Below are positions 1 through 11,169 of a stretch of 64,000 bases of DNA, one piece after another. The first letter of the stretch is position 1; each line of letters opens with the position of its first letter. The stretch is from Toxorhynchites rutilus septentrionalis (lineage: Eukaryota > Arthropoda > Insecta > Diptera > Culicidae). The stretch lies in contig NC_073745.1 in NCBI RefSeq assembly GCF_029784135.1, positions 313,050,560 through 313,114,559 of the forward strand, written 5' to 3'. The position numbers and the translations under genes were made by a program. The notes beneath the pieces are model-generated. The model was not told the origin of the DNA, searched no databases, and saw only the letters and a program-made list of their open reading frames with translations.

Positions 1-2015
1 GTAATTTTTCGTCACCTTTTGACCAGTTATAGTTTCGACTAATTTCCCAATATCATTCTCAACTTATAAGTAGACACGCGTGCATACCACCCTTGCTTCC
101 AGCCACGCGGTTGTATCCAACCAAACCTAATCATTCGTGAAGTGGCTCCGCGGCATCCTTTCGGAAGCTATGGCGGACATACAATCTCGGAACGGAGCGT
201 CTGTCGACTGTCTGTGCAAGATCGCTGAACTAATAACGAAGACCGCCTCGGAAGCAGTGTGGGCTGCGTTTTAATGAAATCTGCACTAACTGACTGAAGA
301 CCGATGAGTTCGTCCGCCGTGCAAGGCGTGCCGCATCACCTCCCAAACGCTGACGTCTACCCGGTCCGTCTAATGTGCGACATCCGATGGGGAGAGAGAT
401 ACACTGGACTGGAGTGCATTGCAGCGAATGACGAGCTTTTGACGGGATTTGTAGGATTTCTGGCATTGCTGAGGTGGGGATGGTTTTTGTGGCTTTCCAC
501 TTTTTGCGTTCGACCGAGCTGCCAGTACAGCTCGAGTAATTGGATGTTCTTTCCGCGAAAAGCATTGTGATGGCAAATCAGAGAATCGAGTTAAAACTTT
601 GGAGCTTCAACTTTAAAGTTAGTTTCACCGAGCATATCTTAAGGTTAAGTTTTAAATTATGTTTGAATTTTTTAACCGACACCCTCTCGCTTTGTGGTTT
701 CAAAGTTCACCATTCACCTGTCGCCAGGAGCACTTCGCGCGGGTCAAAAGTTTTGCTCTAATCGGACCCTTCCCAGTTTCTCGGTCGGGTCGTTGACGCG
801 AATCGTTTCGTCGCAGCTTCAAGCTCGGAAGCTTTAAAAATAAATGAAAAAGGGGTTGGCTGAAGAGCAGACCGGAGTGACGTTTTCGTTTCACGCCATC
901 AGACCGAGCAATGTCCAACTCAGGTGCGCAAAGGTTTTGAAAAATGTGTCACCTACCGTATCCTTAATAAAAATTTTAATTTTTAATTTATCGCTTTGCC
1001 AGCTGCTTCAACTTCCACTTTTTGCTTTCAATTTTTTTTTTGCTATCAGCATCAGCATCTGCGAGAGAGATGCTCAAGCTTCTCTCGGAGTCGAAGTGGT
1101 TGAGAAAAAAAATGAATAAAATGCTCAGCAGCGTAGAAGTTAATGAGAAATGTTTATGAAGGCCTAGGATTAACTCGAGGTGCTGTTTATTATTTTTGCA
1201 TCCCGTTGTCACTTCCCTCGTACCCACCTCCCCCACTGACTGTTCCCATCCGAATCTCTGGGGGTGTTTTGAATAAAAATGTAGCACCGACTTTTCCACG
1301 CAGGCCACTTCCGAGAAAAAATATATGGGGGAGGTGGTAATCGGAGTGGATTATTTTAGAGTGCAAATAGAAGTGATGTTTTGCTACTAGGAGTTCTTCC
1401 GGGAAACACAAGCACACAAGAAGTGCTAATTAGTTGGTTGAGTGAGACGGTGTTGAGGGGGAGTCGAATCTGCGAATGTGATTTACACGTTGCATATCGT
1501 TGCAAATTGTTTGCTGCAATGAATATCATGATTCTTTCACTATCATTTTTCAAAATGTAGAAAGTTCGCTAGAAAAGTTTTGACACTTGAATAGAGTCGT
1601 TGGGACAATCGCCGGATCAACTATAATATGTCTGATACACTCAGTGTCGACTGGAGAACCCTAAGCGTCTGTTTGAAAACCAATTAAAACGATGACAAAC
1701 TCTTGAATGTTTTCGCCAGAAAATGATGTTTGGACGGATCAAAGTTAATAATTGCTCAAACATAACGTACCTGTTTGGAATCTGATTACTTTGTCCTACC
1801 TGTAAAAAAAAACACAGTGTTAGATTCTTTTTAAGGAAAAATCGTTATATAAACTGTATATAAATGCTCGTAACTGAATATTTCTTCGAAGAAATAAGCG
1901 AAAATCAAAAGAAAAAGACAATTAATTCCTAACAAATTTGAAATAATAATATTACACCGTCAAATTTCAGCTCATATTTTTCTAAAGCATTGTTCCTCGA
2001 ATAAAAATAGATAGT
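1..2015. other. Non-coding stretch, no gene recognised
   Basis: Short open frames on both strands overlap one another and show no recognisable domain, so I call none of them genes. The base composition is more balanced than further right. No transposon ends, long repeats or RNA genes were recognised. It could be intergenic or intronic host DNA. Confidence 0.5.
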
Positions 2016-2270
2016 AGGGTAGAGCATGACTTTTTGGTCATAGGGGTAAGTTGGTCAGTGACGATATCTTGGAATCTGAACGTCCAAAAAATTAGCGATC
2101 TATGGATGGAAAATAGCGAATTGCTGATGCAATAAAATAAGCAAATTGAAATTTTTTTTTATTAACTGATTAAAAAATACGAACATGGGGCCGATTTTCC
2201 CAAAAATCATTCACTGTTTGAGCATTATAAAATTGGTTCCGAAAATAGTAAATAATAACGAAAAAAATTC

Positions 2271-2665
2271 CAAAAAATTCTTTGATAATTTTTAATGAAA
2301 ACCAAAATAATTTCCTACATTCCATTCTTTGACTAAAATTTTGTAAGTCTGATAGATTTTTTTGTAGTTTTTTTTTTAAATTTTGATTTTTTTTCCAAAA
2401 AAAATTCCAAAAAATTCCAAAAAATTCTTTGATAATTTTTAATGAAAACCAAAATAATTTCCTACATTCCATTCTTTGACTAAAATTTTGTAAGTCTGAT
2501 AGATTTTTTTGTAGTTTTTTTTTAAATTTTGATTTTTTTCAACTTTTTTTTCTAAAAATCTTAATTTAAAAACTATAAGATCTACAAAAAGTTGATCAGA
2601 GAATGAAATGTAGGAAATTACTAAGGTTTTTATTAAAAATTATCGAATAATTTTTTGGAAAAAAA
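2271..2665. repeat. AT-rich tandem plus inverted repeat
   Basis: A unit of about 147 bp starting CAAAAAATTCTTTGATAATT at 2271 is repeated in tandem from 2418. A third, diverged copy follows in inverted orientation to about 2665, ending in ATTTTTTGG. The marker TTCCTACATTCCATTC occurs in both direct copies, and its reverse complement GAATGAAATGTAGGAAAT occurs in the inverted one. The stretch could fold into a long hairpin. No coding capacity is evident; family unknown. Confidence 0.75.
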
Positions 2666-2890
2666 ATTTGAAAAATAAAATTCATTTTTCTCGAAAACAT
2701 ACGCATTTAAAATTCTGAAAGAAATAGATATAAATAGCCCTTAAAATTTCCAACAAGTTTTCCAAACATCGAACAATGGGTACATTTACATGGAAAAAGT
2801 TTTTCGAACATCAACTTTTACATTTTTTTCTATGAAATAATACTATTAATGTTTAATTGGTAACATTTGTATGTATAAATTATCGCAATT

Positions 2891-2942
2891 TACATGCTCT
2901 GCTAACTTATCTCTACTTAGACAAAAGTTAGCAGAGCATGTA
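2891..2942. repeat. Perfect 18-bp hairpin
   Basis: TACATGCTCTGCTAACTT (2891-2908) is perfectly complementary to 2925-2942, with a 16-nt spacer. It lies at the right edge of the AT-rich region that begins near 2016. It may be the edge of a small foldback element or of a decayed MITE. No T-run follows, and nothing suggests a transcription terminator in this eukaryotic context. Confidence 0.7.
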
Positions 2943-5900
2943 ACAAAATCACAGGGAGAAAACTCCGAGCATTTAGGCAGGTTTATGCTTGGTTGTAGTT
3001 CTCATCCGTAATAGAAGGGAATGTTGCTACCAAATACCTGACCTAACTTGCCTTTTTTTTCGTTTTTCGTTCGAACTTTGCTGGCAATTGTATATTACTT
3101 TCCAGACGAACTCTGTCATCTGTGATTAAGCTCTACTTTGAGTCACACTCAATGTTCCAATGCATTCGCCAAGGATAACTGTAGTCACCTGTAGTGCCAC
3201 GGTCTACACTCGTGCTACGTTCTAAATTGAATTATGTACGAATCAATCAAGGTTCGTTATCAAAATCCTGTTCCGTAGAAGAATTTTATTTTTCACTTCA
3301 GCACCTATTGATCGCAGCCAACAATCCAGCCAGCCAGCTGGAAGAGTATCGTGGCCTGCAACTGACTTTGTGGGGGGGAATCATTGCAGTGAACACCAGC
3401 TGAGCTGTCTGTCGGGTTTGTTTATCTCTTGGATTCGTGTAGCGAACATGCGCTAACTTAATAGTGCTACCTACCAAGCAGCGTGAACAGGTGGATAGTG
3501 AGGGGTTTATGCACCTGCATGTGACCATTTCTATCTGTTCTGATTTTTGCTATGGGAAAAAGATAACTGAATCCTTATAAATATCATTGCCAAATGTACA
3601 ACATAAATCAATGCAACAACTTTTGGCGAAATGATATTCAAGAACTGATTTGTGTTCCCCTGAAGTGATGTGTTTTTTATTACAACAATTTGCAGTAAAC
3701 TGGTTCCAAGAATGCTAATGCTCTACTGATACGCAGCAATCGCTCCGTATGACGGTGTTTTTTTTTGCACAAAGTTCTGCCCAAAATCGATGTAGGTGAG
3801 GTATAGCAGCTGCTGATTTGAGATGAAATTGGCTCGCATTATTCACTCCACAGCTTCCCCCTCCGATCGAGCTTGTCTAGGGGAGGTTAATCCAATTTGT
3901 GCATTCATTTGATTGCCTGTTCGATGATAAAAAGATATAAATTCGCAATCACAACACAAACCCACTGTATACGAGTTGGTAGCCACCCGCATTCGGCGTT
4001 TCAGCTGAATCGACTTTCAAAGTCGCGTGCGACGTTTGAAAGACAGACGACGAACTTCGTGGAGGAGGATGTGGAGAAGGACGGAATCCAGTTGTGCCCC
4101 TAATCGATTCGCCGCAAACCTCACCACCCCCAGATGATATAATTTTGTATTCGAGGAAGCACGCCATTATAAACAGCTTTGAACGACTCTACATTTCGTT
4201 TATTCATGTCGACCGTTGCGTTTTTTTTTTGCTGCTGTGTCTCGTGAACGGAAGGTATTTCACGGGAGAGTAAGATCCGTGGCTTAGAAGGCGTTTTTCT
4301 TCTTGGTTTGCGAGCGGACAGAACGTTCCGCTGAAGATCTGTGGCAGGTTGATGCCGTTTCCACGGGGGACAGTATTCAGCTTAATTTTAATGTAATAGG
4401 ATTTATCTCTCATCGCGACTTGAGCGACGTTGATTGATGGGCTCTCGGGGGAGCATCGGTTTCATAAATTTACGGTTTCGGCTTACGCATTGCTATTTTA
4501 GTGTTCAGCTTCGCATAAGTCCCTCGCAGTAGCGTAAAGATGGTTTGAAGTCACATTCGAACAACACTCTATTGACTTACATTCGAATGCATCTACCGAC
4601 GATTCCCATTAAAAAATACAATTCAACTCAGCTCGGTCGCTGCTGCATGAATTTAAATTAACCTAACAAATACATGACAGCTAAGGCCCATTAGTAAGAG
4701 TGACTGAATGGCACTCAGCCTTCGAAATGCCATTCATCTATCCCCATGTGACATGCGGGGCGCCGCTGTGGGTCACTTATGCAAGCCATCATCAACCCAG
4801 CGAACGCACCGAACTCACGTCCTGCCCCGTCTAAGCCGAGCACACGACTTTGTTCCACATAAATGCATGACTGAAGTCGTGGCGAGCCGTGTGGCAAGGT
4901 TGGTCCTTTCCGGATCAGACCCTTTTTGTCGCGTCCAAGGTGTGGAAAGAATCAACACCACTTGGCAGCGGCATGGTGATTGATTGTGCGGAACCAGGGA
5001 ACCAGGGCAAGGCAGAACTGGCGGGAGGAGGGGTTATGGACCGCTGAAACCAAATCGAGCGATGGTGGTGGCACACAAAGTTATCAACCAGATCGTATCG
5101 GCTTCACAACATCAGGGTGTTCGATTCGGGAGGCGGCCAGCCAGCCGGTCACGAGCGAAGATTGATGGCGGGAGATGGGTTTTATTTTACGAGAGTTCAG
5201 ACTTTGTGGAGGTCGAAATTGAGAAGTGTTTCGTGTTTCTGCGTGACCGACCCTGAAGGATTTTACGATTGCACAAATTGTTAGGGAGCAGTTTAGGTGA
5301 TGCAGATATGTGACGATGCCAACGGAATGTGCGGTCACGTTGGGATGGTCAGTTTTGCCCCATTTAATCGTTATGGGGTTATCGCAAAGGTGGTTTATTG
5401 CAGTTGGTTATATATAAATTAGAGAAGTTGTCGCTGACAACGTCTCGAATATTTCTGTTTGGAGGTTAATTTTTTACATTCGTATATCCGACTTGATTTT
5501 AATTCCGTTTCATTTTTGATTGTTAATTCATATTTTTCGGTTCATCAGTGTAATTTTAATTCTCTTTTCTTCTGTGTAGCACATAAGCTTTTCAATAATA
5601 ACAAGTATTCCAGTTAATATAACAGTAATGAAAATATTACCGATCATACTGACATTTTGAGTGGTCATCAACATATGCACAACATTTTGATGAAATCCAA
5701 GAAGGTAGGTAGCTACATGTATTCTGGAGAAGTTAAAAATTTATAATCTCATGTACAATAAAAATATACTCTTCGACAAAGTTGTTGGAATATTTATGTG
5801 ATTCAAATTTTGAATATACTTTGAAAAACTTTACTCAACATCAAAACTTGAGAAGAAAATCTATGCCTGATTATGTATTTTTCAATGTGGCAATACTGAC

Positions 5901-6590
5901 CTAAATTTCTAAATCATGGCATCCAGTGGCGGCATTCTAATTTCATAAAATGTTGTTTTCAGACACATGGCCCGAGAGGGCATAGAAAAAAGCGATACAA
6001 ACACTCAGAAAATACGAACACACGAACGCAAATCAATAGAAGATCAAAACCAACTCTTCCGTAATCTTCAAAAACTACAAAGTTAATTCTTAGCCCACTG
6101 TGTTGCTAAATAGAGCAAATCTAGAAAACAAAACAAAAATTATACCATAGAGGCTTTGAACTTTAAAGTTCAATAGCTTCTAGCTTTAAAAAAGGACATT
6201 TTAAAGGGTCCCGGAATTGAAGCAATTAAAACAAGGAATATTTTTACTATCCTTCATATCATTATTTGTATATGAATATTTTACGAAAAAAAAATTAATT
6301 AGAATGGTTACCATTCTGTCTCATATTCCGAACACTTAAGCTTTGATGGCCATTGTACAGTGTATCATTACTCAAAATGGTACTTTTTCGCGAAATTACA
6401 TAAATTGTTGAGTACAATAGAGCCTTCTTTTTTACTTGACTGCAATAAAATTGATTTACAAATACATATTCATGGTAAAAAACTAAAAAAAAAAATTTAA
6501 CCCCATTTGTCTCAAATTCCGAACACCATTTTTGCCTCTGACTCATATTCTCCGAACACTTTTGTTTCGAATTCCGAACAGCGAAAATGT
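2943..6590. other. Non-coding stretch, no gene recognised
   Basis: No coding region, RNA gene or element end is supported here. Small open frames near 3.9-4.4 kb and 4.7-5.3 kb overlap others on the opposite strand and lack domains. From about 5.4 kb the sequence becomes AT-rich. Near 6.3-6.6 kb a short phrase (ATTCCGAACAC) recurs several times and reappears at 8.3-8.8 kb, marking the left half of an old repeat later split by the DD37E transposon. Confidence 0.5.
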
Positions 6591-6593
6591 CTT

Positions 6594-6991
6594 TTTAAAA
6601 AAACAATAACTTTTGAACTACTGGACGGATTTATTTGATAGATATATCAAATTCAAGCCAATTAGCTAGAAATTCAAGGTTAGTTTTAGAAAAATTCAAG
6701 GTTAGCTTTAGAAAAATGCTATACTCACAAAAATTTGTATTTTGTTTTTGTAATTATTGATTGTACTTGCTTTTTATTGAAAAAATAACGATGCTCGTTT
6801 TTTACGGAATCTACTAACGCGAACATTTTATCACTGGTTTTGACAGTCACTATTGTTTTTTGCAAAAGCTTTGTATCATGAATTATACGCTGTATCGATA
6901 CCTGTAAATGATGTTAAAATGAAAGCTATAACCCAAAGAATGTGAGGGTTTTGATTATTCAATGATTTATAACATTAAAATTCAGAAAATT
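6594..6991. repeat. Old repeat flanking the DD37E transposon, left part
   Basis: This holds AATAACTTTTGAACTACTGG followed by ATATATCAAATTCAAGCC, the core phrase of the palindromic family seen at 30-35 kb and 40 kb. The segment 6780-6980 (TTTTTTACGGAAT..., GTATCGATACCTGTAAATGATGT..., CCCAAAGAATGT) recurs in direct orientation at about 8500-8720, on the other side of the transposon. The host sequence therefore carried a tandem or segmental repeat of roughly 200 bp. Confidence 0.65.
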
Positions 6992-8297
6992 TAAAGAGTG
7001 TGTCACATTAAATTGCATCACGGGAAAAACGCTGTAGAAATTCGCCCAGTAGACCGATCCTTTTGAAAATTTTAGACAGTAAAATAAAAATTATTAAACA
7101 ATTTTTGGCATTTTCTTTTTATTCATACTTCGAGCCCAAGCCCGTATGCTCGCACCTTCCTCTTTACCCCGTCCATAAGGTTCTGTACAACGTCAGGTTG
7201 TAGTTTTTTTTTTTTTTTTGAACAGAAATCCATTTTCTCTTGAAGTCCGCCTACGATTTGACAACTTTTGGATTCTTCCGGCCTGCTTCATAATCGCCCA
7301 ATATTTCTCTATTGGGCGAAGCTCCGGCGCGTTGGGCGGGTTCATTCCCTTTGGCACGAAGGTGACCCCGTTGGCTTCGTACCACTCCAACACGTCCTTT
7401 GAATAGTGGCACGAAGCGAGATCCGGCCAGAAGATGGTCGGGCCCTCGTGCTGCTTCAATAGTGGTAGTAAGCGCTTCTGTAGGCACTCCTTAAGGTAAA
7501 CCTGCCCGTTTACCGTGCCGGTCATCACGAAGGGGGCGCTCCGCTTTCTGCAAGAGCAGATCGCTTGCCACACCATGTACTTTTTGGCAAACTTGGATAG
7601 TTTCTGCTTGCGAATCTCCTCCGGAACGCTGAATTTGTCCTCTGCGGAGAAGAACAACAGGCCCGGCAGCTGACGAAAGTCCGCTTTGACGTAGGTTTCG
7701 TCGTCCACTACCAGGCAATGCGGCTTCGTCAGCATTTCGGTGTACAGCTTCCGGGCTCGCGTCTTCCCCACCATGTTTTGCATTTCGTCGCGGTTAGGAG
7801 CCTTCTGAACCTTGTATGTACGCAGGCCCTCCCGCTGCTTGGTCCGCTGGACGAATGAACTTGACAAATTCAGCTTATTGGCGACATCCCGGACCGAACT
7901 TCTCGGATCACGTCTAAACTGCTTAACTACGCGCTTGTGATCTTTTTCACTGACGGAGCATCCATTTTTGCCGTTCTTCACCTTCCGGTCGATGGTTAGG
8001 TTCTCGAAGTATCGTTCTAGTACTCTGCTGACCGTGGATTGGACGATTCCCAGCATCTTACCGATGTCCCGATGTGACAACTCCGGATTCTCGAAATGAG
8101 TGCACAGGATTAATTCACGACGCTCTTTTTCGTTCGACGACATTTTTCCAAATTTACGAAAAATTGACAGTGAAGCATGGCCAACGTGATCTATACACTC
8201 TTATCTGATTATAAGCGAAAGCTGAAGAAATAATTCCTAAAAATTAAATTTCTACAGCGTTTTTTCCGTGATGCAATTTGATGTGACACACCCTTTA
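6992..8297 (-). mobile_element. ITmD37E (DD37E) Tc1/mariner-superfamily transposon
   Basis: The element is about 1.3 kb, bounded by 51-bp inverted repeats (6992-7042 and 8247-8297) that differ at about three positions, with the TA target duplication at the outermost bases. The transposase reads on the minus strand and fills most of the element. DD37E elements of this size are known from mosquitoes (the ITmD37E family). The well-preserved termini and a mostly open transposase suggest a fairly recent insertion into the surrounding old repeat. Confidence 0.93.
7123..8143 (-). pseudogene. DD37E transposase, C-terminus frameshifted
   Basis: Translation from the ATG at 8143 gives an N-terminal pair of helix-turn-helix regions (HRDIGKMLGIVQSTVSRVLE near residue 25, then SVRDVANKLNLS), a basic segment and a catalytic core: VVDDETYVKAD, WPDLASCHY and APELRPIEKYW. 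Exactly 37 residues separate the second Asp from the Glu, which defines DD37E. After PIEKYWAIMK the open frame runs into an unrelated tail and stops at 7193. The expected C-terminus (FKRKWISVQ, then LQPDVVQNLMDGVKRKVRAY) lies in a neighbouring frame, ending at the stop at 7123-7125. That frame also has an in-frame TAG. One small indel plus one nonsense change therefore inactivate it. A run of 16 T (7204-7219) lies in the tail. Confidence 0.9.
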
Positions 8298-8785
8298 CAT
8301 TTGAAAATGAAGTGTTCGGAATTTGAATCATGCGTAGAAACTGGATTCATATTCCGAACACTACTTCAATACTAATTTTAATGAAGAATTCTGCATAAAA
8401 TATCATTTTTTTTCGTCCATTTATTGTAGATTGTTACATTCTCTAGCACTTAACATGAAAACAGGAAACAAAATAGATGAAACAACTACAAAAACTGAAA
8501 AATGAATTATGCTTGTTTTTTACGGAATTTGTTAGCGCAAACATTTTATCTTTGGTTTTGCCTGTCACTTTTTTGCAAATGTTTAATAATTATTATAATT
8601 TATTATTATTTATTATTATAAATTATTGGCTGTATCGATACCTGTAAATGATGTCAAAATCAAGCCTATATCCCAAAGAATGTCTGTGTTTTCATTATTC
8701 AATTATTTGTAACATAAAAGTTTAGTAAACTTACATTTCAAAATAAATATTCGGAATATGAGACAAAACGGTACAACATAAGTTT
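8298..8785. repeat. Old repeat flanking the DD37E transposon, right part
   Basis: This continues the host repeat split by the transposon. It contains ATTCCGAACAC phrases (8350) and a direct copy (about 8500-8720) of the 6780-6980 segment, including GGCTGTATCGATACCTGTAA. No coding capacity is seen. Confidence 0.6.
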
Positions 8786-8789
8786 TGAA

Positions 8790-9005
8790 CAAAAGTTGTG
8801 CCATGGCTAACACTCTAACAGATTCTGATTCAGTAAAATGTCACTATCGCATGAACCTCGGAGAAATACGCGTTTGAAGTTACTTGTTATGGCCGTACTA
8901 GATTAGATACCGCTCAACTAAAAAAAGGCTATAACTCGGTAAATGGTGAGATTTTCAAGGTACCTTCAAGGGTATATTCTTGAATGCCTATGAAATGAAT
9001 GAAGA
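8790..9005 (+). repeat. Interspersed repeat, inverted match at 48.6-49.1 kb
   Basis: Shared blocks include TTGTGCCATGG, GATTCAGTAAA, CACTATCG, TGAACCTCGG, AGATTAGATACCG and TATAACTCGG. They occur in the same order on the opposite strand at about 48575-49075. The copies differ by indels. The family is unknown; no ORF or terminal repeats were recognised. Confidence 0.65.
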
Positions 9006-9137
9006 AAAATTTATTTTTTTTTTCAAATTTCTAGACTGCCTTAAGTCGCAAATATTTCTCATCTGCTTTTCTCATGCGTGTCAGTGCAAATTCGGCTCTA
9101 CATATACATTGTGCAAATACTTATACATAAAGTAATC

Positions 9138-9206
9138 ATGTACCTTAATGTAGCTTTGAACAAATGTAAGAAATTTCACCCGCGGAAAAAATCTGTACCA
9201 ATCTGT
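9138..9206 (+). repeat. Host sequence left of 1.35-kb element
   Basis: The stretch CATGTACCTTAATGTAGC to ATCTGTACCAATCTGTAC matches 44726-44795. At 44.8 kb the match continues without interruption into ACGAAAATCTGTACC. Here that continuation appears only at 10569, after the 1.35-kb unit. The pair shows the pre-insertion state of this site. Confidence 0.75.
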
Positions 9207-9212
9207 ACTTTT

Positions 9213-10561
9213 GACGTAGGATGACGTCTTTCGGGAATATATTGGGGTACAAATTGAAAATCTAAAATCGAGCACATCGTGAAAATTGTCCAATTTGAAA
9301 CGCTTATTGCTGAGTCATTTCATGATGGATTGATGAAATTTTTGCGTCAATCGATTTCGGTACTCCATAACAATTTTTTATATTGAAGAAAAGTATATAT
9401 GTCATGAAACTAACTATCGAACAATTGAAGAATCTCAACCCCTATCCTAACGGAAATTCCCACTTCTGATTGATCGAAATTGACGACACATGCGGCGGGT
9501 CCCTAACAGAGACATCAAAACCAAGCTGCCGGGGGAAATCGACATTGCAAATACATGAAAGTAGGGGAAGCTTTTGTTCCTACCGAAATGTATTCCCTAA
9601 CAGAGATATCAAAACCAGGGTGCCCGGGGGAATTCGACATTGCGAATATATGCAAGACGGGGGCATTTTGATATTGAAAGTAAGGTGAGTGATACGATTA
9701 ATTCTAGCAAATAAAATTTATATTTGGAACTTTAATGTTGGTTGCTTCGTGAAATTTCACATCAATGACCGATCGTGTATTGTAAAAAAATTAGCACAAG
9801 TGTAAGTGTAAAATTGTATATGGTAGCAGTTGTGTTATAAATGGCATGATATATGAAACGATTTATTTCAATTTTCGTAAATAAAAACCAAGTCGTGTTC
9901 CCGCTCGAGAACGGGTCATTTGGTTAAAGCTGTCTGTTTTGTTGTATTCATTTTCACTCAAGGAAATTCTATATGGTGAGAAATATTGGAAAAGCGAAGG
10001 AATATTAGAAAAAGTGCATATGCTCTACATATAGTATTAGTTGTTGTTAGTCCAATTAATATGCATCGGGTTGAATAAACACTCAGAAAGTAAAAATTAT
10101 AAAAGAGAATTACATTTTCCATTTCAAATATGTTTTCTCTATTTTAAAGTAACATGTTTTTACTGATGAGAAAAATGTACAATTGTGTTCGGTATTAGTA
10201 ATCATCTTATATTACATTGGTGATTTTTTTTCTTTATTTCATCCATACATAACACAGGAGGTATCTCGTCAAGGATCACAGAGGGCGGTTTTCATCATAT
10301 ATCGTCCCACTTCGGTATCTTTTATCTGATACGAACCATCCAACGACTGTTTACCATTCTTCTATCATCATCACTCGGTAAACACTGGTGGAGTGAACAA
10401 ACAACACCCAACAACTAAACAAAACGGACCTTTTCAGAGGCACCAAATCATTATCAAAGAGTTCAACGTTGTAATTCTTCAAACATATCCAAAATAAACA
10501 GATAGTGTAACGGAATCCTACGTCAACTATGCGGTCGTGTCTCGGACACAACCCTCCTGTG
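9213..10561 (+). mobile_element. Helentron-like (HINE) element, copy A
   Basis: The unit is about 1349 bp. It starts GACGTAGGATGACGTC, and near its end has the inverse phrase TTCCTACGTCAA followed by a hairpin, GGTCGTGTC-TCG-GACACAACC (10533-10553, 8 of 9 pairs), then CTCCTGTG. ACTTTT lies on both sides (9207-9212 and 10562-10567). Two internal tandem units of about 94 bp start at 9500 and 9594 (TCCCTAACAGAGA). There is no transposase; a 72-residue open frame over the tandem units is probably incidental. Asymmetric subterminal repeats, a 3' hairpin and T-run targets resemble Helentron-derived elements. That class is inference. Confidence 0.7.
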
Positions 10562-10567
10562 ACTTTT

Positions 10568-11165
10568 TAACGAAAATCTGTACTCTGTACCGTACAGAAT
10601 CTGTACCAAAAATAACGAAAAAATCGTTTTGGTCCAATTTGTGCTTCTCAAATTGGTCCGACCAAAAGGAGCAACCAGTGTAACAGCCGAATATAATTTG
10701 GATACAAGCAAAGAATTATATTGTATGCCACTCCCCTTGTGATCGAATCTAATTTAATTCGGAAAGAAATAAAGATGGTCAGTGTACAAAATCCAAGATT
10801 TGTTTTCCAGTAGATCCTTTTTTCATAGAGTTTCTGTATATTTTTCTCGAAAAATTAGATATTATTTTCATGAATCTTGGTTTTGATTCGATGTTCCAAT
10901 ATGAAAAAAAATACTTCGACGGGGTGTGTTTGGAGATATAAAAGTTTTTCCAACAGCTTCCAACAATTCTTCTTAGAATATTCATTACCTGCTTGTCAAT
11001 CATCTTTTCTTAATCAGACAGCTGACATTCGTTAGCTACATTGTTTTCAGACAAGGTAAATGATTGTGAATGGCGTATTCTTATGCAAAAATAGAAAGAA
11101 TGAAAATAAACAAAAGAACAATCAATAAATAATTTTGGATAGCTGGGTACATAAGTTTAAAAAAA
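10568..11165. other. Non-coding stretch between repeats
   Basis: The first about 80 bp continue the host sequence seen at 44.8 kb (AAAATCTGTACTCTGTACC...). The rest is AT-rich with no recognised gene or repeat end. Confidence 0.5.
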
Positions 11166-11169
11166 TTTC

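Noticed and set aside
304..570. Overlapping small ORFs on both strands at 230-576
   Set aside because: Three frames overlap, none has a domain or clear coding bias, and no splice context supports one.
9470..9688. A 72-residue ORF shared almost unchanged by copies A and B, looking conserved
   Set aside because: It lies over non-coding tandem units of a repeated element, and its identity reflects the recent DNA duplication rather than protein selection.
10351..10551. A 66-residue ORF repeated at 16443-16643
   Set aside because: Same reason: it overlaps the 3' hairpin end of the repeated element and is inherited with it.
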